A stretch of 64,000 nucleotides of DNA from Glutamicibacter sp. MNS18 (GTDB lineage: Bacteria > Actinomycetota > Actinomycetes > Actinomycetales > Micrococcaceae), in assembly GCF_026107515.2 (NCBI RefSeq), contig NZ_JAPCHW010000001.1, positions 372,001 to 436,000 of the forward strand. The letters are read 5' to 3'. Positions 1 to 9,498 of the stretch are shown here, piece after piece. The translations under genes were made by a program, and so were the position numbers. Position 1 is the first letter of the stretch, and every line of letters begins with the position of its first letter. A model generated the notes under the pieces. The model ran no database searches, was not told the DNA's origin, and saw nothing but the letters and a program-made list of their open reading frames with translations.

Positions 1-825
1 TACGGGCGTCTGTCGGTGGCAGTGGTGGGCCTGCTGGCCGTCCTGGCCACCGTGGTGACCGGGATCCTGGCCCCGTTCACCGGCATCGGCTTCGGGCTGG
101 TGCTGCTCTGCCTGGGGGTGGGGATCGCCAGTTTCGCGACCCTGCGCACGCTGGCGGTGCGGGACCGCAACCGCAAACTGCTCGAGCGCATGGAGCAGAT
201 CCGGCGCCAGGCCATGGAAACCCCGGCCTTCGCCGATGCCTCCAACCAGGTGATCGCCCGTCCCGAGCGTGACGAACAGGTTTTCGACGCCCGCCCGGAC
301 TCCGGCCGACGCGCCCCATCGATCACCGCCGATGAGCTGCGTGCCGAGGCATTGCGGGTGGCCCGCGGGGCCGGCGGGGTGCAGCAGCCGGCCACCTGGG
401 CGCCGACCGAGGTCCCCAAACCGCAGTACGTGACCGTGCGCGAGGCCTCGGAAAAGACCCGTGACCTGGTGGCCAAACAGGTGCGCCCCGAGCCGCTGCC
501 GGTGGCCGAGCCCCTGCGTCCCAGCGCGAAAATCAGCTTGAAGGCCTCGGAGGAGGCCAAGGAAATCGCCAACCGGGTGTCCGAAACCGAGAAAGCCGCC
601 GTGGCCCAATTGGAATCCGCACGGCAGGGCGCCAAGGTCGAGCAGGTCCCGGCCGATGGGGTCCCGGCCGCACCGGTGGCCGAAGCCCCGGAACAGGGCG
701 CGTCGACGACCAAGGCCGCGGAACCGAACCTCCCGGAGGCTGCCCCGACAGCGAAGGACCAGGCGGTCGAGTCCTCCAAGCAGCGGCTGAACCTCGACGC
801 CGTCTTGCAGCGCCGCCGCGCCTGA
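1..825 (+). CDS. Membrane-anchored hypothetical protein, 5' end outside window
   Basis: The frame is open to the window edge, so the true start may lie upstream; GTG at 16 is the first internal candidate. The first 50 residues form two hydrophobic segments with a short loop. A long hydrophilic, Ala/Glu/Pro-rich tail of about 220 residues follows with no recognisable domain, and it would lie in the cytoplasm if both segments cross the membrane. Function is unknown. A perfect hairpin terminator follows the stop codon. Confidence 0.7.
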   Translation, partial: YGRLSVAVVGLLAVLATVVTGILAPFTGIGFGLVLLCLGVGIASFATLRTLAVRDRNRKLLERMEQIRRQAMETPAFADASNQVIARPERDEQVFDARPDSGRRAPSITADELRAEALRVARGAGGVQQPATWAPTEVPKPQYVTVREASEKTRDLVAKQVRPEPLPVAEPLRPSAKISLKASEEAKEIANRVSETEKAAVAQLESARQGAKVEQVPADGVPAAPVAEAPEQGASTTKAAEPNLPEAAPTAKDQAVESSKQRLNLDAVLQRRRA

Positions 826-860
826 TACTCCCGGCAACAGCCGGCTACGGCAGAAAAGAC

Positions 861-905
861 AGTCCCGGTGCCGAACCCATGGGTTCGGCACCGGGACTTT
901 CTTGT
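861..905 (+). terminator. Strong palindromic terminator
   Basis: Two perfectly complementary 19-nt arms (861-879 and 880-898) abut without extra loop bases and are followed by a short T-rich stretch. It lies between two convergent genes (825 and 1022) and probably serves the upstream gene. Confidence 0.8.
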
Positions 906-1021
906 GTGTTGTCGTGTTCCGCGCCCGCAAACCTCGCTCCGGATAGCTACCGGGGATGGCAACCGGGGGATAACTTCCAGGAGCCAGCGAACAGGGGGCA
1001 TCGTCCAGTGGCCAGACGGGG

Positions 1022-1528
1022 CTACTTGGTGTCGGTGGGTGCGGGTAACGGCCCGCCGCTGCCCTTGACATGGTCGAAGACCAGCGTGGTTTCGGTGTGC
1101 CCGACCGATTCGTCGGTGGCCAGGTTGTCCAGCACCCAGTCGCGCAACTCGTCGGTGGACTTGACCGCAATATGCAGCAGGTAGTCGGTCCCGCCCGAGA
1201 CATGGAACATCGAGAGCACCTCGGGCAGCTGCGGCACCCGCTCACGGAAACGGTCGATCTTCTCGCGGTCGTGGGCACGCAGCTTCACCGAGATCAGCGC
1301 CTGGACCGAACGGGCGACGCTGGCCAGCGAAATCTCCGCGTGGTAGCCGGTGATGATCCCGCGGTCCACCAGCGAGCGGGTGCGCAGCAGGGCCGTGGAT
1401 GGGGCGATGCCTGCACGCTGGGCCAAGGTCGCGTTGGAGATGCGGGCATTGTCGACCAGCTCATCAATGATGATTCGGTCGATCTCGTCCAGCCCGACGT
1501 CATGTGGTGGTTCGCTGTGCAGTGACAT
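1022..1528 (-). CDS. Lrp/AsnC-family transcriptional regulator
   Basis: This 168-residue protein has the family's two parts: an N-terminal winged helix (IDRIIIDELVDNARISNATL, then a recognition helix around APSTALLRTR) and a C-terminal ligand-binding RAM/ACT domain from about residue 75. Such proteins are octameric or dimeric regulators that respond to amino acids or related metabolites. It is transcribed away from the NUDIX gene at 1688, so the 160-bp intergenic region probably holds promoters for both. The effector is not predictable. Confidence 0.9.
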   Translation of the reverse strand: MSLHSEPPHDVGLDEIDRIIIDELVDNARISNATLAQRAGIAPSTALLRTRSLVDRGIITGYHAEISLASVARSVQALISVKLRAHDREKIDRFRERVPQLPEVLSMFHVSGGTDYLLHIAVKSTDELRDWVLDNLATDESVGHTETTLVFDHVKGSGGPLPAPTDTK

Positions 1529-1687
1529 AGAAACATTTCATCACACTCCGGCGTATTCGAAGATTCGAAGGTTGCCTGCCCGCGCCTACCGGATGCCCTG
1601 CCGCCGTGCCGGGCTCGCACCTCCGGCCCGGAACGCGCGGGGCAGAGGATGGGCGAACTAGTAGTTGACTTCGCTATATTTGGGTAC

Positions 1688-2146
1688 ATGACGCGTGTAT
1701 CGGAATTGACCGGCGAACCCTATGACACCAGACTCGCCGCCTACTGCCTGGTGGAGTCCGAAGGGAAATTTCTGCTGACCTTGTGGGATATGCGCCACCG
1801 CGACAGCAAGTTCATGCCACGATGGTCGCTTCCCGGTGGCGGGATCGAGCTGGGCGAGTCCCTGGAGGAGGGAGCCGCCCGCGAGGTGTTCGAGGAAACC
1901 GGCTACCACGTGAAGGACCTGGTGTTGCTGGATGCCGCCACCGGGGTCATCCCCGCCGCCAAACGTTACGCCGACACCCCGCACGCCATGCAAACCGTCG
2001 CGGTGGTCTACCGTGCCCACATCGCCGGCGGGGCGATCCGCCACGAAGTCGGGGGAAGTACCAGCCAGGCTGCATGGTTTAGCCGGGAGGAGATCGGCCA
2101 GCTGCCCCGGATCGAGCGGGTGGATAAGATGCTCAGATTGATCTGA
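1688..2146 (+). CDS. NUDIX hydrolase
   Basis: The NUDIX box is complete: GGGIELGESLEEGAAREVFE followed by ETG, matching GX5EX7REUXEEXGU, which binds the metal and nucleoside-diphosphate-linked substrate. The family hydrolyses nucleoside diphosphates linked to another moiety; the substrate here is unknown. I chose ATG 1688 over an upstream GTG at 1649 because a TATATT -10 box lies at 1675-1680, leaving no room for a leader. The transcript is therefore probably leaderless, and the protein is 152 residues. Confidence 0.9.
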   Translation: MTRVSELTGEPYDTRLAAYCLVESEGKFLLTLWDMRHRDSKFMPRWSLPGGGIELGESLEEGAAREVFEETGYHVKDLVLLDAATGVIPAAKRYADTPHAMQTVAVVYRAHIAGGAIRHEVGGSTSQAAWFSREEIGQLPRIERVDKMLRLI

Positions 2147-2198
2147 CCGGCAGTCGCGCACGCTGATCGCCACACCGGTGGCTTAAACTGGGGAACGT

Positions 2199-3125
2199 AT
2201 GGAACTTCGAAAACTTTTGCCGGCCCTGCCGCTGACCGTCCTGCTGGCCCTGGGCGCGTGTACCGCGGCCCCCGAGAACGCCGCCGATTCCTCCGGGCAG
2301 CCCGAACTGGTGCTGGCCGGTGATGCCGATCCGATGTATCGTGCCCTGGCCGGGGTCTACGCCCGAGAACTGGAAGCCGACGGTTTCCAGGTCACGGTGC
2401 TGGATCCTGCCGCGGACCCGGTGGGTCAGGTACGCGACGGACAGGCGGACCTCGCGGTCACCGCGGCCAGCAGCTTCCTGGCTGCCCGGGCCGCCGCGGA
2501 CAATGCCGACGATGCGGACGGTGCGGAAAACACTGACGACGACGGGAACCCCGCCACGGCACTGACCCGCGAGGAGGTCACCAGGCTGGCGACCTCCGGG
2601 CAGGACGAGGAGTTTTCCGGCATCGAGATCAGCCCCGGCGACCTGGGCCAGCTGCTGGTGATGAGCCGGGCGGACATGGCGCTGAACAAGATCGAGGACA
2701 TCTCGGACCTGCTGGCCCAGTGCCAGGACCTGTCCTTCGCCGCGTCGCCCGAGGCCGCACCGCAACTGCGTGAGGCCCTGGACGCCGAGGATTGCCCACC
2801 CGAGGCCGTCACCGGCAGCGGCGAGCGGGATCCCGCCGAGCTGTTGCGCCACGCGGACGCGCAGGCTGTCGCCCTGTCACGCAACCGTGCGCTGATCGCC
2901 GATGAGGGCTTCATCGCCGTCCCCTCCAGCGCCGGGTTGTTCAACAGCCAACCGGTGCTGGCCTTCGGGACCACGGACCTGGACCCCGCGGCCCAGGGCA
3001 TCCTTGCCACGGTCACCGCGGCGCTGACCGATGACACCCTGCTGGCCGTCAACCGGATGGTACAGGGCCCGGAACCGGCCAGCGTCGAGGACGTCGCCCG
3101 CCATTGGCAGTGGCTCATCCAGTAG
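2199..3125 (+). CDS. Orphan OpuBC/ProX-like substrate-binding lipoprotein
   Basis: A signal peptide ends in a lipobox (LGAC, Cys about residue 21), so the protein is predicted to be lipid-anchored outside the membrane. The mature part resembles ABC-type glycine betaine/choline binding proteins: a first beta-alpha unit on position and ligand (ELVLAGDADPMYRAL), a GQADLAVTAAS segment, and the typical C-terminal helices after FGTTDLDPAA. No permease or ATPase is adjacent, so it is an orphan binding protein and the ligand is a guess. A TAAACT -10 box at 2184-2189 suggests a leaderless transcript. Confidence 0.7.
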   Translation: MELRKLLPALPLTVLLALGACTAAPENAADSSGQPELVLAGDADPMYRALAGVYARELEADGFQVTVLDPAADPVGQVRDGQADLAVTAASSFLAARAAADNADDADGAENTDDDGNPATALTREEVTRLATSGQDEEFSGIEISPGDLGQLLVMSRADMALNKIEDISDLLAQCQDLSFAASPEAAPQLREALDAEDCPPEAVTGSGERDPAELLRHADAQAVALSRNRALIADEGFIAVPSSAGLFNSQPVLAFGTTDLDPAAQGILATVTAALTDDTLLAVNRMVQGPEPASVEDVARHWQWLIQ

Positions 3126-3217
3126 CAGCGCCCCGGCACCCCCAACTGCCGGGAAACCAAGGACTCACAGTACCTAGCGTGGCACCAGCTGTGCCACGAC
3201 CCCAGAGAGTAGGAAAT

Positions 3218-4438
3218 ATGCCGGATTTCAAGCAGTCCACCAAACTCCACAACGTCCTCTACGACATCCGCGGCCCGCTGCTTGAACACGCCCACCGCAT
3301 GGAGTCCGAGGGGCACCGGATCCTGAAGCTGAATATCGGCAATCCCGCGCCCTTCGGTTTCGAGGCCCCGGACGCGATCCTGGTGGACATGATCCGCAAC
3401 CTGCCCAACGCCCAGGGCTATTCGGACTCGCGTGGCATCCTCTCGGCCCGCACCGCGGTCTCCCAGTACTACCAGACCCGCGGCATCCAGACCATCGGAG
3501 TGGATGACATCTATCTGGGCAACGGCGTCTCCGAACTGATCACGCTGAGCCTGAATGCGCTGCTGAACAACGGCGACGAGATCCTGATCCCGGCCCCCGA
3601 CTATCCGCTGTGGACCGCCTCGGTATCGCTGGCCGGCGGCACCCCGGTGCACTACCTGAACGACGAGTCCGACGGCTGGCTGCCGGATCTGGCGGATATG
3701 GAAGCGAAGATCACCCCGCGCACCAAGGGCATCGTGGTCATCAACCCGAACAACCCCACCGGTGCGGTCTACCCCAAGCAGACCCTGGAGGGCATCCTGG
3801 AGCTGGCACGCAGGCACAACCTGGTGGTGTTCTCCGACGAGATCTACGAGAAGATCCTGTACGACGACGCCGTGCACATCAACACCGCCTCGCTGGCCGA
3901 GGACGTGCTGGTGCTGACCTTCTCCGGGCTGTCCAAGGCCTACCGGGTGTGCGGCTTCCGGGCCGGTTGGATGGCAATTTCCGGACCGCGGCATCAGGCC
4001 AGCGACTACATCGAGGGCATCAATTTGCTGACCAATATGCGCCTGTGCGCCAACGTCCCGGCCCAGCACGCCATCCAGACCGCCCTGGGCGGTTACCAGT
4101 CGGTCAACGACCTGATCCTGCCCGGCGGGCGGCTGCGCGAGCAACGCGACGTGGCCTACGACCTGCTCACCGCCATCCCCGGGGTGAGCGTGCAGAAGGC
4201 CAAGGGGGCGCTGTACATGTTCCCGAAGCTGGATGCGGACACCTACCCGATCCACGACGACGAGAAGTTCGCCCTGGAGCTGCTCAAGGCGCAGAAGATC
4301 CTGATCACCCAGGGGACCGCCTTCAACTGGGTGCGCCCGGACCACTTCCGGCTGGTCACCCTGCCGGGGGTGCGGGAACTGGAGGACGCGGTGGGCCGCA
4401 TCGGCGACTTCCTGGCCGACTGGCGCTCCCACGCCTGA
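3218..4438 (+). CDS. Pyridoxal-phosphate aminotransferase, AlaT type
   Basis: This 406-residue class I/II fold-type I aminotransferase has the PLP lysine in SGLSKAYRVCGFRAGW (about residue 240), NPNNPTGAVYP in the cofactor-binding region, and a conserved Arg near FRLVTLPG that binds the substrate carboxylate. It is closest in pattern to AlaT/AvtA-like alanine:2-oxoglutarate transaminases of Actinobacteria. ATG 3218 was chosen because a purine-rich GTAGGAAAT lies just upstream and the family starts there; the open frame reaches back to 3104 without family sequence. Confidence 0.88.
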   Translation: MPDFKQSTKLHNVLYDIRGPLLEHAHRMESEGHRILKLNIGNPAPFGFEAPDAILVDMIRNLPNAQGYSDSRGILSARTAVSQYYQTRGIQTIGVDDIYLGNGVSELITLSLNALLNNGDEILIPAPDYPLWTASVSLAGGTPVHYLNDESDGWLPDLADMEAKITPRTKGIVVINPNNPTGAVYPKQTLEGILELARRHNLVVFSDEIYEKILYDDAVHINTASLAEDVLVLTFSGLSKAYRVCGFRAGWMAISGPRHQASDYIEGINLLTNMRLCANVPAQHAIQTALGGYQSVNDLILPGGRLREQRDVAYDLLTAIPGVSVQKAKGALYMFPKLDADTYPIHDDEKFALELLKAQKILITQGTAFNWVRPDHFRLVTLPGVRELEDAVGRIGDFLADWRSHA

Positions 4439-4523
4439 GCGGGGCAGCGGCCGCGAGCCGAGGACCGGCACCGCTTGCAGCCCGTGACCCGACACCTGGA
4501 ACCTGAGGAAGGGACGTAGCACC

Positions 4524-5387
4524 GTGGATAGCACAACGCAGGACCTCGTAGCGGGATTGCTGGCGGGCCCGACGCCCGGGCTGGCGCAGCGCCCCACAGC
4601 AAACCCGAACTGGTGGCCGCAGGACGCACCGCAGACCAAGCAGGAGGGGAAGAAGGCGCTCGCTGAACTGGGCGAATCCCTCTCCGACTACCAGGAACGG
4701 CTCTTCGCCTCGGCGGCCGCCGGAACCGCGACGGACTCGGTGCTGCTGATCCTGCAGGGTATGGACACCTCGGGCAAGGGCGGGATCGTGCGCCATGTCA
4801 TGGGGCTGGTGGACCCGCAGGGCGTCGCCCACCACTCGTTCAAGGCGCCGACCCCCGAGGAGGCGGCCCACGACTTCCTCTGGCGGATCGAGCGCCGCAT
4901 CCCGGCTCGCGGAATGATCGGGGTCTTCGACCGTTCGCACTACGAGGATGTGCTGATCCACCGGGTGAAGCGGCTGAGCTCCCCGGAACGCATCGAGCAG
5001 CGCTACGGGCAGATCAACGACTTCGAGAACCGGCTGCAGGAGCGCGGGATCCGTGTGGTCAAGGTGCTGCTGCACATCAGCCGCGAGGAGCAATACCAGC
5101 GGCTGATGGCCCGGCTGGATGATCCGGCGAAGCAGTGGAAGTACACCACCGACGACATTGAGGACCGGCTGCTCTGGGACGAGTACCAGCGGGCCTACGA
5201 GATCGCGATCGAACGCACCCACACCGAACGCAACCCGTGGTACATCGTCCCGGCGGACCAGAAATGGGCGGCCCGCTGGTGTGTGGCCCGGCTGCTGCAG
5301 CGAGAGCTGGCTTCCATCGACCCGCACTGGCCGCCGGTCACCTACGACGTGGCCGAACAGCGGGCGAGGCTCGAAGCCAGCCGGTAG
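4524..5387 (+). CDS. Polyphosphate kinase 2 family (polyphosphate:nucleotide phosphotransferase)
   Basis: The 287-residue protein has the PPK2 P-loop variant GMDTSGKGG at residues 79-87, the downstream GVFDRSHYEDVL lid/Walker B region, and conserved basic residues that bind polyphosphate. These enzymes move phosphate between polyphosphate and nucleotides; class and direction cannot be read safely from motifs alone. The start is GTG with an AGGAAGGGA ribosome site. It ends 9 bp from the convergent xseB stop. Confidence 0.9.
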   Translation: MDSTTQDLVAGLLAGPTPGLAQRPTANPNWWPQDAPQTKQEGKKALAELGESLSDYQERLFASAAAGTATDSVLLILQGMDTSGKGGIVRHVMGLVDPQGVAHHSFKAPTPEEAAHDFLWRIERRIPARGMIGVFDRSHYEDVLIHRVKRLSSPERIEQRYGQINDFENRLQERGIRVVKVLLHISREEQYQRLMARLDDPAKQWKYTTDDIEDRLLWDEYQRAYEIAIERTHTERNPWYIVPADQKWAARWCVARLLQRELASIDPHWPPVTYDVAEQRARLEASR

Positions 5388-5396
5388 CAGGCGCGG

Positions 5397-5627
5397 TCAG
5401 TCGTCCTGCTGCTCCTCGACCCGCGCACGGGCCTGCTCCAGACGCTGGGAGACCCCGTTGAGCCAGTTCTCGCAGTGCGTGGCCAGCGCCTCGCCGCGCT
5501 CCCAGAGCGCCAGGGACTGCTCCAGGGTGGCGCCGCCGGTCTCCAGCTGCGAGACCACCGCAACCAGTTCCTCGCGGGCCTGTTCGTAGCTGAGCTTCAC
5601 GATGTCTTCGGGCAGTTGCTGGGTCAT
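5397..5627 (-). CDS. xseB: Exodeoxyribonuclease VII small subunit
   Basis: The 76-residue protein has the XseB signature ([20 protein letters not shown], then [15 protein letters not shown]), a two-helix hairpin that binds the catalytic large subunit. ExoVII degrades single-stranded DNA from both ends in repair. ATG at 5627 gives the normal family length; the open frame to 5843 is an artefact of GC bias. It lies downstream of xseA on the same strand, as in many bacteria. Confidence 0.95.
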   Translation of the reverse strand: MTQQLPEDIVKLSYEQAREELVAVVSQLETGGATLEQSLALWERGEALATHCENWLNGVSQRLEQARARVEEQQDD

Positions 5628-5739
5628 GGTCTCTTCCTGGTTCCTGGGTTTTCTGGTGTTGGGCGACAGCGGCGATGCGCCGACGTGTCGATGTGCCGAT
5701 ACGGTGAGGTAGCGATGCGGTGCCGGTGGGCGGCCCCGG

Positions 5740-7029
5740 CTAGGGCCGCACGGGTTCGGTATCGATGCCGGTGACCTCGGCACGGAATCTGCCGGCAGCC
5801 ACCCGGATCTGCACCGGGTCCCCGACACCCAGCTGCGCGGCATCCCGCACGATCGAGCCGTCCGGGAGCTGGGTGACCGAGTAGCCGCGATCCAGGGTCT
5901 GCTGCGGTGACAGGGCCCTTACCTGCACGGCCAGGTGCCCGATCTCGTCCCGCGCCCGTTCGATACGGTGGCGCAGCAGCCCGGTGGAGCGTTCACGCCA
6001 GCGGACCAGGTCCTCGAGTCGGGTGCTGATCATCGTCTGCGGCTGGGCCAGCACCGGCCGGGCGCGCAGCGCGGCAACCAGTTGCCTTTCGCGTTCCAGC
6101 TGGTGGTTGATGGCCCGGTCCAACCGGTCCCGGGCCTGGGCGAGCCCGCCGAACTCCTCCTGCAGATCCGGCACGATCCGTTTGGCGGCATCGGTGGGGG
6201 TGGAGGCGCGCAGGTCCGCCACATCGTCCAGGATGGGGCGGTCCGCCTCATGCCCGATGGCCGAGACCACCGGGGTGTGCGCGGCGAACACCGCACGGAC
6301 CAGCTCCTCGTGGGAGAAGGGCAGCAGGTCCTCCAACGCGCCGCCGCCGCGGGCGATCACGATGACCTCCACGGCCGGGTCCGCATCCAGTTCCGCCAGC
6401 GCGGCCATCACCTGGGCGGCGGCGTCTCGGCCCTGCACCGCGGTGTTGATGATCCGGAAGGCCACGGCCGGCCAGCGCAGGCGCGCATTTTGCACCACGT
6501 CCTTCTCGGCATCCGAGTCCCGGCCGGTGATCAGCCCGATGGTGCGCGGCAGCACCGGAAGCCGTTTCTTGTGCTCGACGGCGAACAGCCCCTCGGCGCC
6601 CAGCGCCTGGCGCAGCCTCTCCAGCCGGGCCAGCAGTTCACCCAGTCCCACCGGGCGCACATCGGTGGCGTTCAGCGACAGCCGGCCGGTCTTGGCATAC
6701 AGGCTCGGTTTGACCTGGGCCACCACCCGCGAGCCGACCTCGGGCTTGGTCTCCAGCCGGCGCATCACCGAAGCCCAGACGGTCACCGAGAAGGAGAAGT
6801 CCGCATCTACGTCGCGCAGGGTCAGGTAGCCGTGTCCGTTGCGGATGTTGGCCTCCAGCAGCTGGCCCTCCACCCAGGAGACCGGCGAGTTCTCGATATG
6901 CGCCTTCAGCTTCTCCGAGAGCACCCGCAACGGCCAGGGGTTTTCCGGGCTGGTCTCCCGTGCGGTTTTCGGCATGGTGTCCGGGCTGGGCGACTCCACG
7001 GGCATCTCTCCTGGCATCGACGACGGCAC
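5740..7029 (-). CDS. xseA: Exodeoxyribonuclease VII large subunit
   Basis: Up to 429 residues long, it has an N-terminal OB-fold ([20 protein letters not shown]) that binds DNA, then the catalytic core with [19 protein letters not shown] and the metal-binding region [20 protein letters not shown] and [10 protein letters not shown] long coiled-coil follows (about residues 270-370). The exact start is uncertain: GTG 7029, ATG 7017 and ATG 7005 are all in frame. The operon partner xseB lies 112 bp downstream. Confidence 0.95.
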   Translation of the reverse strand: MPSSMPGEMPVESPSPDTMPKTARETSPENPWPLRVLSEKLKAHIENSPVSWVEGQLLEANIRNGHGYLTLRDVDADFSFSVTVWASVMRRLETKPEVGSRVVAQVKPSLYAKTGRLSLNATDVRPVGLGELLARLERLRQALGAEGLFAVEHKKRLPVLPRTIGLITGRDSDAEKDVVQNARLRWPAVAFRIINTAVQGRDAAAQVMAALAELDADPAVEVIVIARGGGALEDLLPFSHEELVRAVFAAHTPVVSAIGHEADRPILDDVADLRASTPTDAAKRIVPDLQEEFGGLAQARDRLDRAINHQLERERQLVAALRARPVLAQPQTMISTRLEDLVRWRERSTGLLRHRIERARDEIGHLAVQVRALSPQQTLDRGYSVTQLPDGSIVRDAAQLGVGDPVQIRVAAGRFRAEVTGIDTEPVRP

Positions 7030-7197
7030 TGGCTGGCGGGGTGGGCCCGCACCTGTGAGGTTACACCACCGGCAGGACGCTTCGGCGGCTGCCGACCGGC
7101 TCCCTGCAACGGCCAGAGGCCAAACTCACAGCCCGCCGCAGGTGGTCCGGCTCATATGAGCATGGGCTTACTTGCATCCACTTCGTAGACTAGGGGT

Positions 7198-8295
7198 ATG
7201 GCTACTTCCACTTCCATCCCGGTTTCCTTGCCGATGCCCCGTATCCCGCGGACCCGACGTTCCCCCCAGGAGATCGCCGCCGCCTCGCCGGACGTGGGCG
7301 AACGCAAGGTCCTGCTGGCGGCCCCGCGCGGTTACTGCGCCGGCGTTGACCGTGCCGTGGTGGCGGTGGAGAAGGCACTGGAACACTACGGTCCGCCGGT
7401 CTACGTGCGCAAGCAGATCGTGCACAACCTGCACGTGGTCTCGGAGCTCGAGGCCCGCGGGGCGATTTTCGTGGAGGAGACCGATGAGGTCCCCGAAGGT
7501 GCACTGGTGGTCTTCTCCGCCCACGGCGTGTCCCCGGCCGTCGTGCAATCCGCGGAGGACCGCGGCCTGCAGACCATCGACGCCACCTGCCCGCTGGTGA
7601 CCAAGGTGCACCGCGAAGCCGTGCGCTTCGCCAAGAACGACTACGAGATCCTGCTCATCGGCCACGAAGGGCACGAGGAGGTCGAGGGCACCTACGGCGA
7701 GGCGCCGGAAGCCACCACTATCGTGAACAACCCAGAGGAAGCGGACACGGTGGTCGTGAAGAACCCGGACAGGCTGATCTGGCTTTCGCAGACCACGCTG
7801 AGCGTGGACGAGACCATGGAGACCGTGCGCCGGCTGCGCGACCGTTTCCCGAACCTGCAGGACCCGCCCAGCGATGACATCTGCTACGCGACCACCAACC
7901 GCCAGGTGGCGATCAAGACCATCGCCCCGCAGTCGGATCTGGTGATCGTGGTCGGCTCCTCGAATTCCTCGAACTCGGTGCGCCTGGTGGAAGTCTCGCT
8001 GGACTACGGGGCGAAGGCCGCCTACCGCGTGGATTTCGCCCACGAGGTCGACGAGAGCTGGTTCGAGGGGGTCTCCACCGTCGGGGTGACCTCCGGGGCC
8101 TCGGTGCCGGACGTGCTGGTCCAGGAAGTGCTCGCCCTGCTGGCCGAGTACGGCTTCGCCGACGTCGAGGAGATCACCCTGGCCGAGGAGGACATCGTCT
8201 TCTCGCTGCCCAAGGAGATCCGCGGCAAGCTCAAGGAATCAGGCGACGACTCCCGCGCCCTGGGCGGGCGCCGCAGCCCGGCCAACTCCAACTAG
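7198..8295 (+). CDS. ispH: 4-hydroxy-3-methylbut-2-enyl diphosphate reductase
   Basis: This is the last enzyme of the MEP isoprenoid pathway, a [4Fe-4S] protein that makes IPP and DMAPP. It shows [13 protein letters not shown] with cluster Cys 47, the FSAHGVSP motif, the second Cys in [11 protein letters not shown], the third in [11 protein letters not shown], and the SNSSNSVRL substrate loop. Length 365 residues with a non-conserved N-terminal extension of about 35 residues, common in Actinobacteria. A TAGACT -10 box at 7186-7191 places the likely transcription start at the ATG, so the mRNA is probably leaderless. Confidence 0.97.
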   Translation: MATSTSIPVSLPMPRIPRTRRSPQEIAAASPDVGERKVLLAAPRGYCAGVDRAVVAVEKALEHYGPPVYVRKQIVHNLHVVSELEARGAIFVEETDEVPEGALVVFSAHGVSPAVVQSAEDRGLQTIDATCPLVTKVHREAVRFAKNDYEILLIGHEGHEEVEGTYGEAPEATTIVNNPEEADTVVVKNPDRLIWLSQTTLSVDETMETVRRLRDRFPNLQDPPSDDICYATTNRQVAIKTIAPQSDLVIVVGSSNSSNSVRLVEVSLDYGAKAAYRVDFAHEVDESWFEGVSTVGVTSGASVPDVLVQEVLALLAEYGFADVEEITLAEEDIVFSLPKEIRGKLKESGDDSRALGGRRSPANSN

Positions 8296-8336
8296 AATTC
8301 ACAGCCCACCACTAGCAAAAGGTAGACTCTTCTCCC

Positions 8337-9422
8337 GTGGCTCTTACTATCGGAATCGTCGGACTGCCCAACGTCGGCAAGTCCACCATGTTCAATGCGC
8401 TGACCCGTGCCCAGGTGCTGGCAGCCAACTACCCGTTCGCGACCATCGAACCCAACGTCGGTGTGGTCCCGCTGCCCGATGAGCGCCTGAAGGTGCTCGC
8501 CGGGATCTTCGGTTCCGAGCGGATCCTGCCGGCCACCGTGTCCTTCGTGGACATCGCCGGCATCGTCAAGGGCGCTTCCGAGGGGGAGGGGCTGGGCAAC
8601 AAGTTCCTGGCCACCATCCGCGAGGCCGACGCGATCTGCCAGGTCACCCGCGCGTTCGTGAACGACGACGTGATCCACGTGAACGGCAAGGTGGACCCGG
8701 CCTCGGATATCGAGACCATCGCCACCGAGCTGATCCTGGCTGACCTGCAGACCATCGAGAACCAGCTGCCGAGGCTTGAGAAGGAACTGCGCGGCAAGAA
8801 GATCGAGAAGTCCTTCCTGGACGCCGTGCTGAACGCGCAGAAGATCCTCGAAGAGGGCATCACCCTGTTCGCCGCGGCCAAGACCAAGGGCGTGGACCTC
8901 GATGAGCTGGCCCCGATGCAGCTGATGACCACCAAGCCGTTCATCTACGTGTTCAACACCGATGACGCCGGACTGGCCGATACTGAGATGCAGGCCAAGC
9001 TCTCCGAACTGGTGGCCCCGGCCGAGGCGATCTTCCTGGACGCCCAGTTCGAATCCGAGCTGGCCGAGCTGGAAGAAGACGAAGCCGCCGAGATGATGGA
9101 GGACGCCGGCATCGAGGAATCGGGGCTGAGCAAGCTGGCCCGCGTCGGCTTCGACACCCTGGGACTGCAGACCTACCTGACCGCCGGCCCGAAGGAATCC
9201 CGTGCCTGGACCGTGCCCAAGGGTGCCACCGCGCCGGAGGCCGCCGGGGTGATCCACACCGACTTCCAGCGTGGCTTCATCAAGGCCGAGGTCGTCGGCT
9301 TCGAGGACCTGGTGGAGGTCGGATCGATCGCCAACGCCAAGGCCGCGGGCAAGGCCCGCATCGAAGGCAAGGACTACATCATGAAGGACGGCGACGTGGT
9401 GGAGTTCCGCTTCAACGTCTAG
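8337..9422 (+). CDS. ychF: Redox-regulated ribosome-binding ATPase YchF (Obg family)
   Basis: The 361-residue protein carries a P-loop (GLPNVGKST, residues 9-17), FVDIAGIVKGAS as switch II, and a C-terminal TGS domain ending DVVEFRFNV. YchF/OLA1 proteins bind ribosomes and hydrolyse ATP. The start is GTG with TAGACT at 8323-8328, again a leaderless layout. The last 33 bp are the template of the repeats found down to 20970, so this 3' end is the presumed attachment site of the accessory array. An imperfect hairpin lies just after the stop codon (about 9427-9461). Confidence 0.97.
   Translation: MALTIGIVGLPNVGKSTMFNALTRAQVLAANYPFATIEPNVGVVPLPDERLKVLAGIFGSERILPATVSFVDIAGIVKGASEGEGLGNKFLATIREADAICQVTRAFVNDDVIHVNGKVDPASDIETIATELILADLQTIENQLPRLEKELRGKKIEKSFLDAVLNAQKILEEGITLFAAAKTKGVDLDELAPMQLMTTKPFIYVFNTDDAGLADTEMQAKLSELVAPAEAIFLDAQFESELAELEEDEAAEMMEDAGIEESGLSKLARVGFDTLGLQTYLTAGPKESRAWTVPKGATAPEAAGVIHTDFQRGFIKAEVVGFEDLVEVGSIANAKAAGKARIEGKDYIMKDGDVVEFRFNV
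9390..9422 (+). repeat. Copy 0 of the array repeat: ychF 3' end (presumed attB core)
   Basis: These 33 bp encode the last codons and stop of ychF and recur at 10286-10318 with one mismatch and at 12084-12116 with three, then in more diverged form downstream. The 14 bp to the left (9375-9388) do not match the left arm shared by the other copies, so only the right part is common to ychF and the array. Confidence 0.85.
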
Positions 9423-9498
9423 TTTTCCCCTGATGGCGGTACTTTTGTACTCATTTCGGGGCTTTCAAAAATCGAAATATCGAGCGTGATTTCAGCTC

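Noticed and set aside
2426-4639. Very long minus-strand frame (737 codons) opposite the lipoprotein and aminotransferase genes
   Set aside because: Its translation is low-complexity His/Gln/Arg/Val-rich and mirrors the GC-rich third codon positions of two well-supported plus-strand genes.
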